DNA of 64,000 nucleotides, taken from NCBI GenBank assembly GCA_009840385.1, contig VXNX01000006.1:1-64000 (forward strand). The letters run 5' to 3'. The position numbers and the translations under genes were made by a program. Below, piece by piece: positions 9,035 through 17,420 of this stretch. The notes beneath the pieces are model-generated. The model did no database searches. It saw nothing but the letters and a program-made list of their open reading frames with translations, and was not told the DNA's origin. This stretch comes from Candidatus Dadabacteria bacterium (GTDB taxonomy: Bacteria > Desulfobacterota_D > UBA1144 > Nemesobacterales > Nemesobacteraceae). The first letter of the stretch is position 1. Every line of letters begins with the position of its first letter.

Positions 9035-9729
9035 GCAAGATACTTCTTATATTCAGAAAGGATCTTCTGGTGGAGTGGCGTTCAAAGCAGATATTCCCCA
9101 CCATGTTTGTATTCTCGCTTCTGCTTCTTCTGGTTTTTAATGTCGCTTTTGAATTCCGCTCGGATGTTAATTTCCGGACGGTCTCGGCCGTGGTATGGAT
9201 AACCTTTATTTTTTCTGGGCTCCTGGCTCTTGGAAGATCTTTTTCGCTTGAAAAGGAAAATAACGCCTTTGCGTTTCTGCTTCTTACCCCTGTAAGCAGA
9301 AGCTACATATATCTTGGAAAGCTGCTTTCAAACGTGGTTATGGTTTTGCTCTCGGAACTTTTCATACTCCCGCTTTTCTTTCTGTTTTTCCTCTTCGACG
9401 CAAAGGGGATCTCGCTCTCCCTGACAGGTGCGATACTTCCTTTTTTGGGGGTTACGGTTCTTGGAACTATAGGCTTTGTGTCGCTTGGCACTTTTTTTTC
9501 CTCGATGGCTCTTAATACCAAGCTTCGCGACATGATGCTTCCCCTGCTGGTCTTTCCGCTCATAATACCCGTTGTGATAACTTCGGTCGGAATATGCTCT
9601 TCAATACTGGAGGGAAGACCCTTCGGTTATTACGCTTTTTCTTTGCAGGTACTGGTTTCCTTCGATATAATCTTCGTCCTTTTATGCTCTCTTTTGTTCG
9701 AGTATCTTATTGAGGATAGCGGGGACTGA
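9031..9729 (+). CDS. ccmB: Heme exporter membrane protein CcmB
   Basis: Six-transmembrane permease partner of CcmA. The 232-residue product starts SKILLIFRKDLLVEWRSK, the characteristic CcmB N-terminus, and has hydrophobic segments throughout. The start is taken as GTG 9031, overlapping the ccmA stop as GTGA. A TTG at 9007 would only add a basic octapeptide read from inside ccmA. Its position between ccmA and ccmC supports the call. Confidence 0.9.
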   Translation: MSKILLIFRKDLLVEWRSKQIFPTMFVFSLLLLLVFNVAFEFRSDVNFRTVSAVVWITFIFSGLLALGRSFSLEKENNAFAFLLLTPVSRSYIYLGKLLSNVVMVLLSELFILPLFFLFFLFDAKGISLSLTGAILPFLGVTVLGTIGFVSLGTFFSSMALNTKLRDMMLPLLVFPLIIPVVITSVGICSSILEGRPFGYYAFSLQVLVSFDIIFVLLCSLLFEYLIEDSGD

Positions 9730-10408
9730 CCCGTTTTCTTTTAAAAAAATGCGAAAAATATTGTTCTTTCTGACATTTGCTCTCATGGTTCTTGCTACCT
9801 GGATGACGCTTTTTTACGCGCCTACGGAGGTTGTTATGGGCCATGTGCAGAGAATTTTCTATTTCCACATGGGTACGGTCTGGGCCGCTACGGTGGCGTT
9901 TACGGTAGTTTTCGTGGCTAGCATCTGCTATCTGGTGAAGGAGACGGCGAAATGGGATACTCTCGCTTACTGCTCGGCCGAGATAGGCATGCTGCTTCTT
10001 ACCCTCACGATTATCACCGGGAGCATATGGGCAAAGCCGGTCTGGGGAACTTGGTGGACGTGGGACCCGCAGCTAACGACCACATTTATCCTCTGGGTTC
10101 TCTACGCTGTCTATCTGGTTTTGCGCTCCGGCGCCGGCGGGCGCGGAAAAAAGGCCAGGTACTCGGCCATATTCGCCATAATTGCCTACGTGGACCTTCC
10201 AGTGGTTTATGTCTCGGCCCGTATAAAAAGAGGCATATCGCCCGTGGTCTTCGGACCGGGGGGAGGTGGCATAGATCCCGCCATGATGCACACTCTTTTG
10301 GTCACCCTGTTGGGATTTACGCTTCTTTTCATTTTACTCCTCGGTGAGAGAACAAGGATAATGAACATGGAAAATCAGCTTTACGCCCGGGGCGGGCGAG
10401 GGGGGTAG
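9710..10408 (+). CDS. ccmC: Heme-handling protein CcmC
   Basis: Polytopic membrane protein of the heme-handling family that loads heme onto CcmE. It contains the tryptophan-rich WGTWWTWDPQLT (WWD) motif and conserved periplasmic His residues, including FHMGTVWAA. The 5' end is uncertain. TTG 9710 overlaps ccmB by 20 nt and gives 232 residues. ATG 9749 gives 219 residues starting MRKILFFL. Neither has a strong ribosome-binding site. It is followed after 6 nt by a ccmD-like frame. Confidence 0.93.
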   Translation: MRIAGTDPFSFKKMRKILFFLTFALMVLATWMTLFYAPTEVVMGHVQRIFYFHMGTVWAATVAFTVVFVASICYLVKETAKWDTLAYCSAEIGMLLLTLTIITGSIWAKPVWGTWWTWDPQLTTTFILWVLYAVYLVLRSGAGGRGKKARYSAIFAIIAYVDLPVVYVSARIKRGISPVVFGPGGGGIDPAMMHTLLVTLLGFTLLFILLLGERTRIMNMENQLYARGGRGG

Positions 10409-10414
10409 TCTGCG

Positions 10415-10549
10415 ATGGAATATTTCCTCTGGTCAAGCGTAGTGGTCTGGGGCTCTCTTATCGCCTATGTGCTCTACCTGCATGCGAAGTCGGCTTCGGT
10501 AAGGAAAAAGCTGCTCTCGGGCGGTGACGGCCTTGGAGGTGAAGGTTGA
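10415..10549 (+). CDS. ccmD: CcmD-like small membrane protein (44 aa)
   Basis: ATG 10415 opens 44 codons ending TGA at 10547-10549. The product starts MEYFLWSSVVVWGSLIAYV. It has one transmembrane helix followed by a basic stretch (HAKSASVRKK) and a Gly-rich tail. That is the topology of CcmD, which stabilises CcmC-CcmE and assists holo-CcmE release. Sequence similarity to CcmD is weak, as usual for the family. The call rests on size, topology and position between ccmC and ccmE. Its stop overlaps the TTG start of ccmE. Confidence 0.65.
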   Translation: MEYFLWSSVVVWGSLIAYVLYLHAKSASVRKKLLSGGDGLGGEG

Positions 10550-10956
10550 AGAGTAAGCTCAAATTCATTTTGCCTCTTTTGGTGATAGTTTCTTTGATTT
10601 CCTGGCTTGTCTTCGCGGGGGTGAAGGATTCCATGGTCTACTACATAACGGTTGACGAACTGCTGGAGGACGTCCCGGACATCTACGGGCAAAAGGTAAG
10701 GGTTTCTGGAACCGTGGTTCACGGTTCAATAAAAAACGAGCTTGACGACTCGCTTCGGTTTACCATAGCGGACGGCAGGGGTAAAATCGACGTTGAGTAT
10801 GACGGTATAATTCCCGATATATTCACAGACGGGGTTGAGGCGGTCGTTGAGGGCAAGTTCTCCACAGATAATGTCTTTATGGCGGACCTGTTGCTTGCAA
10901 AGTGCCCCACCAAGTATGAATCCGAAGAAGCCCCTTACCAGAGAAAAGAAGGTTAA
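10546..10956 (+). CDS. ccmE: Cytochrome c maturation protein CcmE, cysteine (CxxxY) type
   Basis: Membrane-anchored periplasmic heme chaperone. A single N-terminal transmembrane segment is followed by an OB-fold domain (YGQKVRVSGTVV, IDVEYDGIIPDIF, VVEGKF). The heme-attachment site, normally HxxxY, reads C120-P-T-K-Y124 in LLLAKCPTKYES. The Cys form is known from Desulfovibrio and some archaea, in a streamlined System I variant. The length of 136 residues is normal. The start is TTG 10546, which overlaps the ccmD stop as TTGA. Confidence 0.92.
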   Translation: MKSKLKFILPLLVIVSLISWLVFAGVKDSMVYYITVDELLEDVPDIYGQKVRVSGTVVHGSIKNELDDSLRFTIADGRGKIDVEYDGIIPDIFTDGVEAVVEGKFSTDNVFMADLLLAKCPTKYESEEAPYQRKEG

Positions 10957-10958
10957 CA

Positions 10959-12917
10959 ATGGCTGATCTCGGAAGTATAGCCATACTTCTCTCTTTTTTT
11001 ATCACCATCTACAGCCTTGTTGCCTGCGCCGTTGCCGCGAAAACGGGGAGCCGCGCATTCGCTCAAAGTGGCGGAAACGGTCTTGTCTCGGTTGCCTTCC
11101 TTCTCTTAGTAGCGGTATGCTGCCTTGTCTATGAACTTGTGACGCTTGATTTTTCACTGAGGTACGTAGCGCTAAACACGAGCACCGACCTCCCGGTGAT
11201 ATACAGGGTGACGGCTCTTTGGGCAGGCCAAGCGGGCTCCTTGCTTCTCTGGAGTTTTATCCTTTCCCTGTATGCGGCTTTCGTGGTGCTCAGAAGCAGA
11301 AAAAAGGGAGGGAACCCTTACGTAAACGCCGTTTTATGCGTTGTTTCGCTTTTCTTTCTTTTTCTCATAGCCTACGTGGAGGATCCCTTCGAAAAACTGG
11401 GCGTAGCGGTTGCGGAAGGGAGGGGGCTTAACCCGATTCTTCAGAACGGATACATGGCGATTCATCCGATTACTCTCTATGTGGGATACGTGGGTATTAC
11501 GGTGCCTTTTGCCTTCGGCATAGCCGCTTTGCTCAGCGGACGCCTGGGGGACGAGTGGATAAGGAACTGCAGAAAATACGCCCTTTTTTCCTGGATGTTT
11601 CTCTCAGCGGGACTTCTTCTTGGAGCGAGATGGGCCTATCTTGAACTCGGCTGGGGAGGGTACTGGGCATGGGACCCGGTTGAGAACGCCGCGTTTATGC
11701 CTTGGCTTGCGGGAACTGCGTTTCTTCACTCCGTCATGATTCAGGAAAGAAAGGCGATGCTTAAGAAATGGAACATGATCCTGCTTATAATCACTTTTTT
11801 TCTCTCCATATTCGGTACTTTCATAACCAGAAGCGGCATAGTGTCCTCGGTTCATTCGTTTGCCCGTTCAGACATAGGCCCGCTCTTTTTAGGCTTCATG
11901 GTTTTCATACTGCTTTTTTCCTTTGCTCTTCTCGCCTACAGGTCAAAAGAGCTCGGGAGCGAGGAGGAATTCGATTCCCCACTCTCAAGAGAGAGCGCCT
12001 TTCTGTTTAATAACCTTCTTTTTCTCGCGGCGGCGTTCTCCGTGTTCCTGGGAACCATTTTCCCCGTACTCTCAGAGGCTTTCACCGGGAAGAAAATCCT
12101 GGTTGGCCCTCCTTATTTTAACGCGGTAGGGGTGCCCATAGGGCTTGTTCTTATCCTGTTGATGGGAATAGGCCCGCTTATATCGTGGAAAAAGGCCTCG
12201 ACGGCAAACCTGAAGAGAAATTTTGTTTTTCCCGCAGTGGTTTTTCTGGTAGTTCTCCTGGCACTTGTTGTCTTCGGGATGAGGGAACCGGTGGCGCTTT
12301 TGAGTTTCGCGCTCTGCGGGTTTGTCGCCTCGACAGTGTTTTTGGAATATTTCAGGGGTATAAAGGTACGCAGCAGCAGGGGAGAAAACCCGGTTTCTGC
12401 TTTTTTTAACCTTATCTCGAGAAATCGAAGACGTTATGGCGGATATATCGTTCATCTGGGGGTGGTGCTTCTGGTAGCGGGAATCACGGCTTCCTCGCTG
12501 TTTGTTACTCAGAAGGAGGTTGTTCTTGGAAAAGGGGATTCTTTTTCTCTCGGGAGATACGATCTGGTTTTCCGCGGAGTGCACTATTTCTCAAACGACG
12601 CCAAGGACGGATTTTCAGCGGAACTCTCGATCGAGAACGACGGTAAAAGCGTCGCGACCATGTATCCCGAAAAAAACATCTACAAATACGAGGGAAACAG
12701 AGAGATAAACCAGGAGACCGAGGTCGCGCTCCGCTCAACTTTCAGAGATGATCTTTATCTCATACTCTCGGAGGTCGATGGAAGCGGAAAGGTAAACGTA
12801 AGGGCTCTTCTTAGCCCGATGGTGAACTGGATATGGGCTGGAGGCTTTGTTATCGTCCTGGGAGCGATTGTAACCATGTGGCCTGAGGGGCGGAGAAAAA
12901 GGGAGTTTAGCGCGTGA
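10959..12917 (+). CDS. ccmF: Cytochrome c heme lyase subunit CcmF
   Basis: Large polytopic membrane protein of the CcmF/H heme ligation complex, which transfers heme from CcmE to apocytochrome CxxCH. It shows the WWD motif in GWGGYWAWDPVENA and the preceding RWAYLELG. FLSIFGTFITRSGIVSSVHSF and many transmembrane helices follow, with a C-terminal periplasmic domain (about 535-620) before the last helix. The 652-residue length is standard. The ATG lies 2 nt after ccmE and the stop overlaps the GTG of the CcmI-like gene. Confidence 0.96.
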   Translation: MADLGSIAILLSFFITIYSLVACAVAAKTGSRAFAQSGGNGLVSVAFLLLVAVCCLVYELVTLDFSLRYVALNTSTDLPVIYRVTALWAGQAGSLLLWSFILSLYAAFVVLRSRKKGGNPYVNAVLCVVSLFFLFLIAYVEDPFEKLGVAVAEGRGLNPILQNGYMAIHPITLYVGYVGITVPFAFGIAALLSGRLGDEWIRNCRKYALFSWMFLSAGLLLGARWAYLELGWGGYWAWDPVENAAFMPWLAGTAFLHSVMIQERKAMLKKWNMILLIITFFLSIFGTFITRSGIVSSVHSFARSDIGPLFLGFMVFILLFSFALLAYRSKELGSEEEFDSPLSRESAFLFNNLLFLAAAFSVFLGTIFPVLSEAFTGKKILVGPPYFNAVGVPIGLVLILLMGIGPLISWKKASTANLKRNFVFPAVVFLVVLLALVVFGMREPVALLSFALCGFVASTVFLEYFRGIKVRSSRGENPVSAFFNLISRNRRRYGGYIVHLGVVLLVAGITASSLFVTQKEVVLGKGDSFSLGRYDLVFRGVHYFSNDAKDGFSAELSIENDGKSVATMYPEKNIYKYEGNREINQETEVALRSTFRDDLYLILSEVDGSGKVNVRALLSPMVNWIWAGGFVIVLGAIVTMWPEGRRKREFSA

Positions 12918-13207
12918 GTGAATACATAATTTCTCTTCTGCTTGTGGTGCTGGTCTCGGTTTTTACCATTTACCCTCTTTTTCTCGGTCGCAGGAGAGAG
13001 AATCGGGATGTGGATAGTCCAGAGGTTAATCGGCTCGAGCAGCTTTACGAGAAAAGGGATCTTTATTACTCCTCCATAAGGGATATAGAACTTGACCGGG
13101 ATATGGGGAAGCTCAGTGAACAGGACTACACCGAACTTGTCTCAAGGTACAAGGAGAAAGCGGCGGCTGTTACAAAGCGGATCTCGGAACTCCAATCGAT
13201 ATCGTAA
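12914..13207 (+). CDS. CcmI N-terminal-like membrane protein
   Basis: A 97-residue protein with one N-terminal transmembrane helix. A charged helical segment follows (LEQLYEKRDLYYSSIRDIELDRD, written here as a run of heptad-like residues 38-60) and then MGKLSEQDYTEL. That matches the N-terminal module of CcmI/CycH. The TPR domain that presents apocytochrome c is missing, as in many short CcmI-like proteins. GTG 12914 overlaps the ccmF stop (GTGA), so it is the last gene of the ccm operon. The function is inferred from position. Confidence 0.7.
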   Translation: MSEYIISLLLVVLVSVFTIYPLFLGRRRENRDVDSPEVNRLEQLYEKRDLYYSSIRDIELDRDMGKLSEQDYTELVSRYKEKAAAVTKRISELQSIS

Positions 13208-13361
13208 GTCCATCCGGGAAATTGGTCTCAAATTAAGGAAGCTCTGATTAAGTATCAATTGTTGCAAGGGGTATAATATTAGAAAAAGCACTGGAGGGTA
13301 AGAGCAATGAATCAGACGAGTCTCTCCGAACTGGAATACATCAACAGAAAGAAAAGATGGG

Positions 13362-13469
13362 ATGCTAGAAACTCTAATTGAAAGGTATTTTGAGAATATC
13401 GAAAATTACATACCTCGAGAGCGGGTTAGAGACTGGCGTCAGTTGGAAACAAGTGTAAGAAATGCCTGA
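13362..13469 (+). CDS. Possible 35-aa ORF overlapping the PD-(D/E)xK-like gene
   Basis: ATG 13362 opens a 35-codon frame (MLETLIERYFENIENYIP, then RERVRDWRQLETSVRNA) whose TGA overlaps the start of the next gene by 8 nt. Just upstream, ATG 13307 with a good GGAGGG site opens a 24-codon frame ending at 13381 in another register. The two could be halves of one frameshifted short gene. TATAAT at 13272-13277 could be a -10 box. None of this resembles a family I know. Confidence 0.3.
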   Translation: MLETLIERYFENIENYIPRERVRDWRQLETSVRNA

Positions 13470-13953
13470 TTCGATAAGCAAAAGTCTGAGAGGAAACGCT
13501 AGTCAATTTTTTGTTGCTGGGGAACTGTGTCGAAGGGGTTTGGTCGCAGTTGTAACATTGGGCAACACCCCCAACACAGACATCCTATGTAGTAATGTTG
13601 ACGGAACAAAATTTGCTCATATCCAAGTAAAAACCTTTCTTCCTGGCAATCGAACTTGCTCTGTAGGCAAAAAAGCAGAAATCAATTACGGAAAAAATTT
13701 CGTGTGGGTTCTTTGCGGAATGCCCAATGCTAATGACGATAAGGGTTTCGAATTTTTCATTATTCCCTCGAAGATAATGGCAGAACAAGTTTCGGAAGCA
13801 CACCGACTTTGGTTAGAGGGTAAGACTTCAAAAGGAAAAAGACGAAGAGATAGTAATGTGAGAACTGTCCATATCCCTCCCCGTAAAAATTATGCTGGTT
13901 GGTCGATTGAGGAGTTTCGAAACCGATGGGATATAATTGAAGAATTACTTTAA
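13462..13953 (+). CDS. PD-(D/E)xK-like nuclease-fold protein
   Basis: A 163-residue protein with the residue order of a restriction-endonuclease-like fold. These are E21 in AGELCRRGL, D40 in NTPNTDILC, and Q55-x-K57 in HIQVKTF. Then comes a strand rich in aromatic residues (FVWVLCG, FEFFIIPS), as in many small PD-(D/E)xK proteins of unknown role. The C-terminal part is basic. A DNase or tRNA-targeting role is plausible but not shown. Codon use and base composition look AT-richer than the flanking ccm and cytochrome genes, suggesting insertion. Confidence 0.55.
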   Translation: MPDSISKSLRGNASQFFVAGELCRRGLVAVVTLGNTPNTDILCSNVDGTKFAHIQVKTFLPGNRTCSVGKKAEINYGKNFVWVLCGMPNANDDKGFEFFIIPSKIMAEQVSEAHRLWLEGKTSKGKRRRDSNVRTVHIPPRKNYAGWSIEEFRNRWDIIEELL

Positions 13954-13983
13954 AAATCCATCGACGCAACTACAAAAACACAT

Positions 13984-14331
13984 ATGACGGAGGTTAGATC
14001 AATGGAGACGGAGGAAACGAGGGTCGAACGTGGCAGCGACAATATATTCGTAGACTTGGGTCACCCAGAACCTGAGGTCCATTTGCTAAAAGCGGAACTT
14101 GTAACCCGCATTGACAGAATTATTCGCCGTCGCAAATTAAAGCAGGTCGAGGCAGCGAAGTTGCTTGGGTTATCTCAACCTGATGTCTCGCGTCTTCTGC
14201 GAGGAGATTTTCGGGATTACTCCGTGGAGAGGCTCCTACACCTCTTGACGGCACTGGGGCGGGATGTAGAAATCATCATTCGAGAATCCCGTTCGCAGCG
14301 ACAAGGAAGGCTCAGTATTGGAGCATTATAG
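13984..14331 (+). CDS. XRE-family HTH regulator (HigA-type antitoxin-like)
   Basis: A 115-residue DNA-binding protein. The helix-turn-helix region (KQVEAAKLLGLSQPDVSRLL, about residues 53-72) and the ending FRDYSVERLLHLLTALGRDVEI match the XRE proteins usually annotated as HigA-like antitoxins. The preceding FVDLGHPEPEVHLLKAEL is typical of this subgroup. No RelE/HigB-type toxin gene lies next to it. The upstream neighbour is the PD-(D/E)xK-like protein, 30 nt away. ATG 14002 is an alternative start, with GGAGGTTAG upstream. Confidence 0.8.
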   Translation: MTEVRSMETEETRVERGSDNIFVDLGHPEPEVHLLKAELVTRIDRIIRRRKLKQVEAAKLLGLSQPDVSRLLRGDFRDYSVERLLHLLTALGRDVEIIIRESRSQRQGRLSIGAL

Positions 14332-14409
14332 ATGCAACTGGTGCCAACGGAGTTATGACCACCTATTTCATATTAAGACAACTTAAAACGGCGAGCAGAT
14401 AAAACGACC

Positions 14410-15681
14410 ATGAAAAAAGCGTTTATATGCGGCCTTTACATTTTTTTTCTTCTTTTTTTCTTTTCTTTTCAGTTGTTCCCAACTTATTCACGAGCGCAAT
14501 CCCTTGGAGAGGAAATTTTCATACAAGGGAAATGCGCAAGATGCCATACGCTTGGAAGGGGTAGGTTCGTGGGCCCCGACCTTCTGGGTGTAGGGGATAA
14601 GTACTCAAGGGATGATCTGATCAGATGGGCCAAGGACCCGGAAAGCATCTACGCGGAGAGAAAGAAAAAACCGATAAACGAAGGTTATCCTCCGATGCCG
14701 CCTATGAATCTTTCAGAAAGCGATGCCCAGAAGGTTGCCGATTACCTCCTGGGTTACGCGCATCCCCCCGACCTTTCGGAAAGCGGGATGATAACGGGGC
14801 AGGTAAGGAACGTCACAACGCAGAAACCGCAAGAGGGTCAGGATGTCGTTTTGATTTCATACATGGGGGACAGGCCCGAAGATCGGCACTTCGCCAAATC
14901 GGATTCGCTGGGCGGATTCTCTTTTCCCTCGCTGCGGTGGGACAGAAGCTATGAGATCATGCTTTTTCACCAGGGAGTCCAGTACGTTTCGGGAAAGATG
15001 GTTTTTCTTCCGGGAGAGGACGAAATCACCCTCGATCTCCCTGTCTACGACACCACAAGCTCGGATGAGAACATCTTTCTGCTGTCGTTAAACGTGATTA
15101 TCTACCCGGATGACGAGGGCGCCAAGGTGAATGTAACCTCCCTTCATGCCTTTGAGAACTCGGGCAATACCGTTTTTACCGGAGAGCAGACAGAATTGGA
15201 TACTACGACGCTTGTCTTTCCGATTCCCGAGGAGGCGGTGGACGTTACTTTTTCAGACAGTGTTAATCCGGAGGCCGTCGTAAGGAAAGAAAAAAAGCTT
15301 TACAGCAGACTTCCTTTTCTTCCGGGGATGAAAAGGGTTGCTCTTGGTTATTCTCTCCCTCTTTCGCAAATCGGGGGGAAGTTCTCGATAGGTTTTGACT
15401 ATGAAGTCGGTGAACTTGCGGTATTTGTAAGAAAAACGGAACTCGGAATCCGGATAAAACGGCCCGGGGCGGTTGCAGAAGAGATCATGATTCACGACGA
15501 GGCGTTTTTGAAATACGTCCTGTCTGACGTAAAAACCGGCAGCATAGTTGTAGCCGTTTCCAATACTTCCTTTCTTAAAGGCAACCTCGGCAGATATCTG
15601 CCCGTGGCACTCTTCTTTGTCTTTGCCGCCGTGGGAGCCATGTATTTTTTCTGCCGGGAAAACAGATCTTCAAGTATATAA
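14410..15681 (+). CDS. Membrane-anchored cytochrome c with beta-rich domains
   Basis: Exported c-type cytochrome. It has a signal peptide, then heme motif C42-A-R-C45-H46 and a likely Met ligand in PPMPPMNLS, forming a class I domain to about residue 125. A carboxypeptidase-regulatory-like beta domain follows (GMITGQVRNVTTQ), then a second beta-rich domain, a C-terminal transmembrane helix and a short cytoplasmic tail. It is probably a periplasmic electron carrier bound to the inner membrane. It is downstream of the ccm operon that would mature it, separated by the 13208-14331 insert. Confidence 0.82.
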   Translation: MKKAFICGLYIFFLLFFFSFQLFPTYSRAQSLGEEIFIQGKCARCHTLGRGRFVGPDLLGVGDKYSRDDLIRWAKDPESIYAERKKKPINEGYPPMPPMNLSESDAQKVADYLLGYAHPPDLSESGMITGQVRNVTTQKPQEGQDVVLISYMGDRPEDRHFAKSDSLGGFSFPSLRWDRSYEIMLFHQGVQYVSGKMVFLPGEDEITLDLPVYDTTSSDENIFLLSLNVIIYPDDEGAKVNVTSLHAFENSGNTVFTGEQTELDTTTLVFPIPEEAVDVTFSDSVNPEAVVRKEKKLYSRLPFLPGMKRVALGYSLPLSQIGGKFSIGFDYEVGELAVFVRKTELGIRIKRPGAVAEEIMIHDEAFLKYVLSDVKTGSIVVAVSNTSFLKGNLGRYLPVALFFVFAAVGAMYFFCRENRSSSI

Positions 15682-15849
15682 TTACGAAACAATTACCTCA
15701 GGACTGTTTAATTAGAAGTGGAGAACTATTCAGCTATGTAGGGGTATTTGATTTTGAGTTAAGTCTTGGTTATCTTCGCTACCTTAATTGATACTGTAAT
15801 AATTTAATGAGTACTGCGGCATACGGTACACACTAGGGTTAGTGCCACT

Positions 15850-17019
15850 ATGAATGACGATTTCAAAGAGTATATAGATGCATTACGCCACCGGCTTGAA
15901 GAGCTTTCGACTCCGGCGAAAATCTTAGAAGAGAATTCCGGGATCCGTCAGATAGTTGAACAAGCCAATCGTAACCAAGAGCTTATTCGGACGGTTTTTA
16001 GCCCTATTCAAGAGCTGCGCCAAAGCGGCTTCTTTAATGCGACGGTACTGCCTGATTTTGAAACTCAGCGCATACTGAACACTGTAGCGACTATCGAGAG
16101 GCGATTTTGTCTACCAGAAATTGCCGAAGTACCGAAACTATTTCTCGAGTTTGAAAATAGCGGTTTAACGAATGTGATAAAGCGTTACCAAAGACAGACA
16201 TCTGAACTCCAGCGAGCTATGGAATGCATGCGTACTCCTTGGTTTGATGTTGAGAACAGGTTGGATTCAATTGCTGGTTTTGTAAAGTTGCAGAATATAG
16301 GCCAAGTTTTAAGGACAATGCCGACTTTTGATCAGGTTCCGACTGATGTGCTACGGGAAAGATTAGGCGATTGGAGAGACAAGATTAGCTGGCCTGATGA
16401 TATCTTTACCGATCCATTTGCTCGCTCTTCATTCTATGTGGAGCGTGGGCTAGATTCAACTCTGACCGCATTTTTGCCCGAAGCGTTCGAAGAAAGCATC
16501 TCAATCGCCGGACTTAATGAACCGCTACAATTAGTCCAAGACTACGATTTCCAGTTAGAAGTGGAAACATACGAGGAAGAACTCGCTTTTAAGCGTACCA
16601 ACGCGGCCCACAACCGATTCCAACGCTTCGAGACCCAGCTACGTAAATTCATTGATGAAAAGATGAAAGCAGAATTCGGTGACAACTGGAGCAGGCATCA
16701 GATGCATGGTGAGGTGCGCAAGCAGTGGGTCGAAAAGCAGGAAAAGGCAAGAGACACTGGGGAAGCTGAAAAACCTTTGATCTCCTATGCCGACTTCACC
16801 GATTATGAGCCGATTATAACAAGGAAGGATAATTGGAACCGAGTCTTCAAATCGGTATTCAAACGAAAGACCTCCGTGCAAGAATCCTTCCAGCGACTTT
16901 ACCCAATTCGTATTTGCACGATGCATAGTCGGCCCATCACTCAGGATGATGAACTTTATCTCTGCGCCGAGACAACACGGATTTTAAATGCCATTGAAGT
17001 GTTATCTGAATCTCGATAA
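15850..17019 (+). CDS. Swt1-type HEPN domain protein (putative RNase)
   Basis: A 389-residue protein whose first ~240 residues are helical and unrecognised. The C-terminal part resembles the Swt1-like HEPN domain: NRFQRFETQLRKFI (about 256-269), FGDNWSR, ISYADF, WNRVFKSVF, then R354-I-C-T-M-H359 SRPIT. The RxxxxH motif is the catalytic signature of HEPN ribonucleases. HEPN proteins often act in abortive infection or toxin systems. It stands alone with 170 nt upstream and 400 nt downstream, in an AT-rich island. The defence role is inference. Confidence 0.68.
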   Translation: MNDDFKEYIDALRHRLEELSTPAKILEENSGIRQIVEQANRNQELIRTVFSPIQELRQSGFFNATVLPDFETQRILNTVATIERRFCLPEIAEVPKLFLEFENSGLTNVIKRYQRQTSELQRAMECMRTPWFDVENRLDSIAGFVKLQNIGQVLRTMPTFDQVPTDVLRERLGDWRDKISWPDDIFTDPFARSSFYVERGLDSTLTAFLPEAFEESISIAGLNEPLQLVQDYDFQLEVETYEEELAFKRTNAAHNRFQRFETQLRKFIDEKMKAEFGDNWSRHQMHGEVRKQWVEKQEKARDTGEAEKPLISYADFTDYEPIITRKDNWNRVFKSVFKRKTSVQESFQRLYPIRICTMHSRPITQDDELYLCAETTRILNAIEVLSESR

Positions 17020-17420
17020 GCAATCGTATTATCGTAATTATATGTCTGAAATGTGTTAATGTTGGCTCGGCTTGCGGTGTTCAGAAACCTTCTAACAAGG
17101 GAGCACTGAAGCTATAGAACCCTGCTTTTGGTTCTTCGCAGCATCTAATTCTCGAATGATAATGCAATGAATCGCCCATTTTCTCAAAGGAGAGTATCTT
17201 GTAAGAGGGATATTTAGCCCCACCTCAAGCATAGCTGGTAGCGGCTACTTTCTTTTCTAATTTGAATCCAAGCAGCTTTGTATTGGATTCACTATTGATA
17301 TTGTTTTAGCAGCTTTTATGTCCCCTTTTGGAAGGAATAGATATGGCAATTACCCATGTAGCTAGCCAAAATGAAAATTAGAGAAATTACACACGTAAAT
17401 AAAAATAAGGATTAACGAGA
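17020..17420. other. AT-rich intergenic stretch, nothing recognised
   Basis: About 400 nt between two accessory genes. Only very short frames are present (for example 16 codons from 17167). I saw no tRNA, strong hairpin with T-tract, or direct repeats. Confidence 0.4.

Noticed and set aside
13205-13220. CCATCCGGGAAAT matches the hairpin D core of RNA element copy 2, hinting at a third copy
   Set aside because: The flanks are the end of the CcmI-like gene and show no stem A or B partners. A single short match is likely chance.
13984-14331. Complete HigBA toxin-antitoxin pair
   Set aside because: The antitoxin-like gene is present, but no RelE/HigB-fold toxin is encoded next to it.
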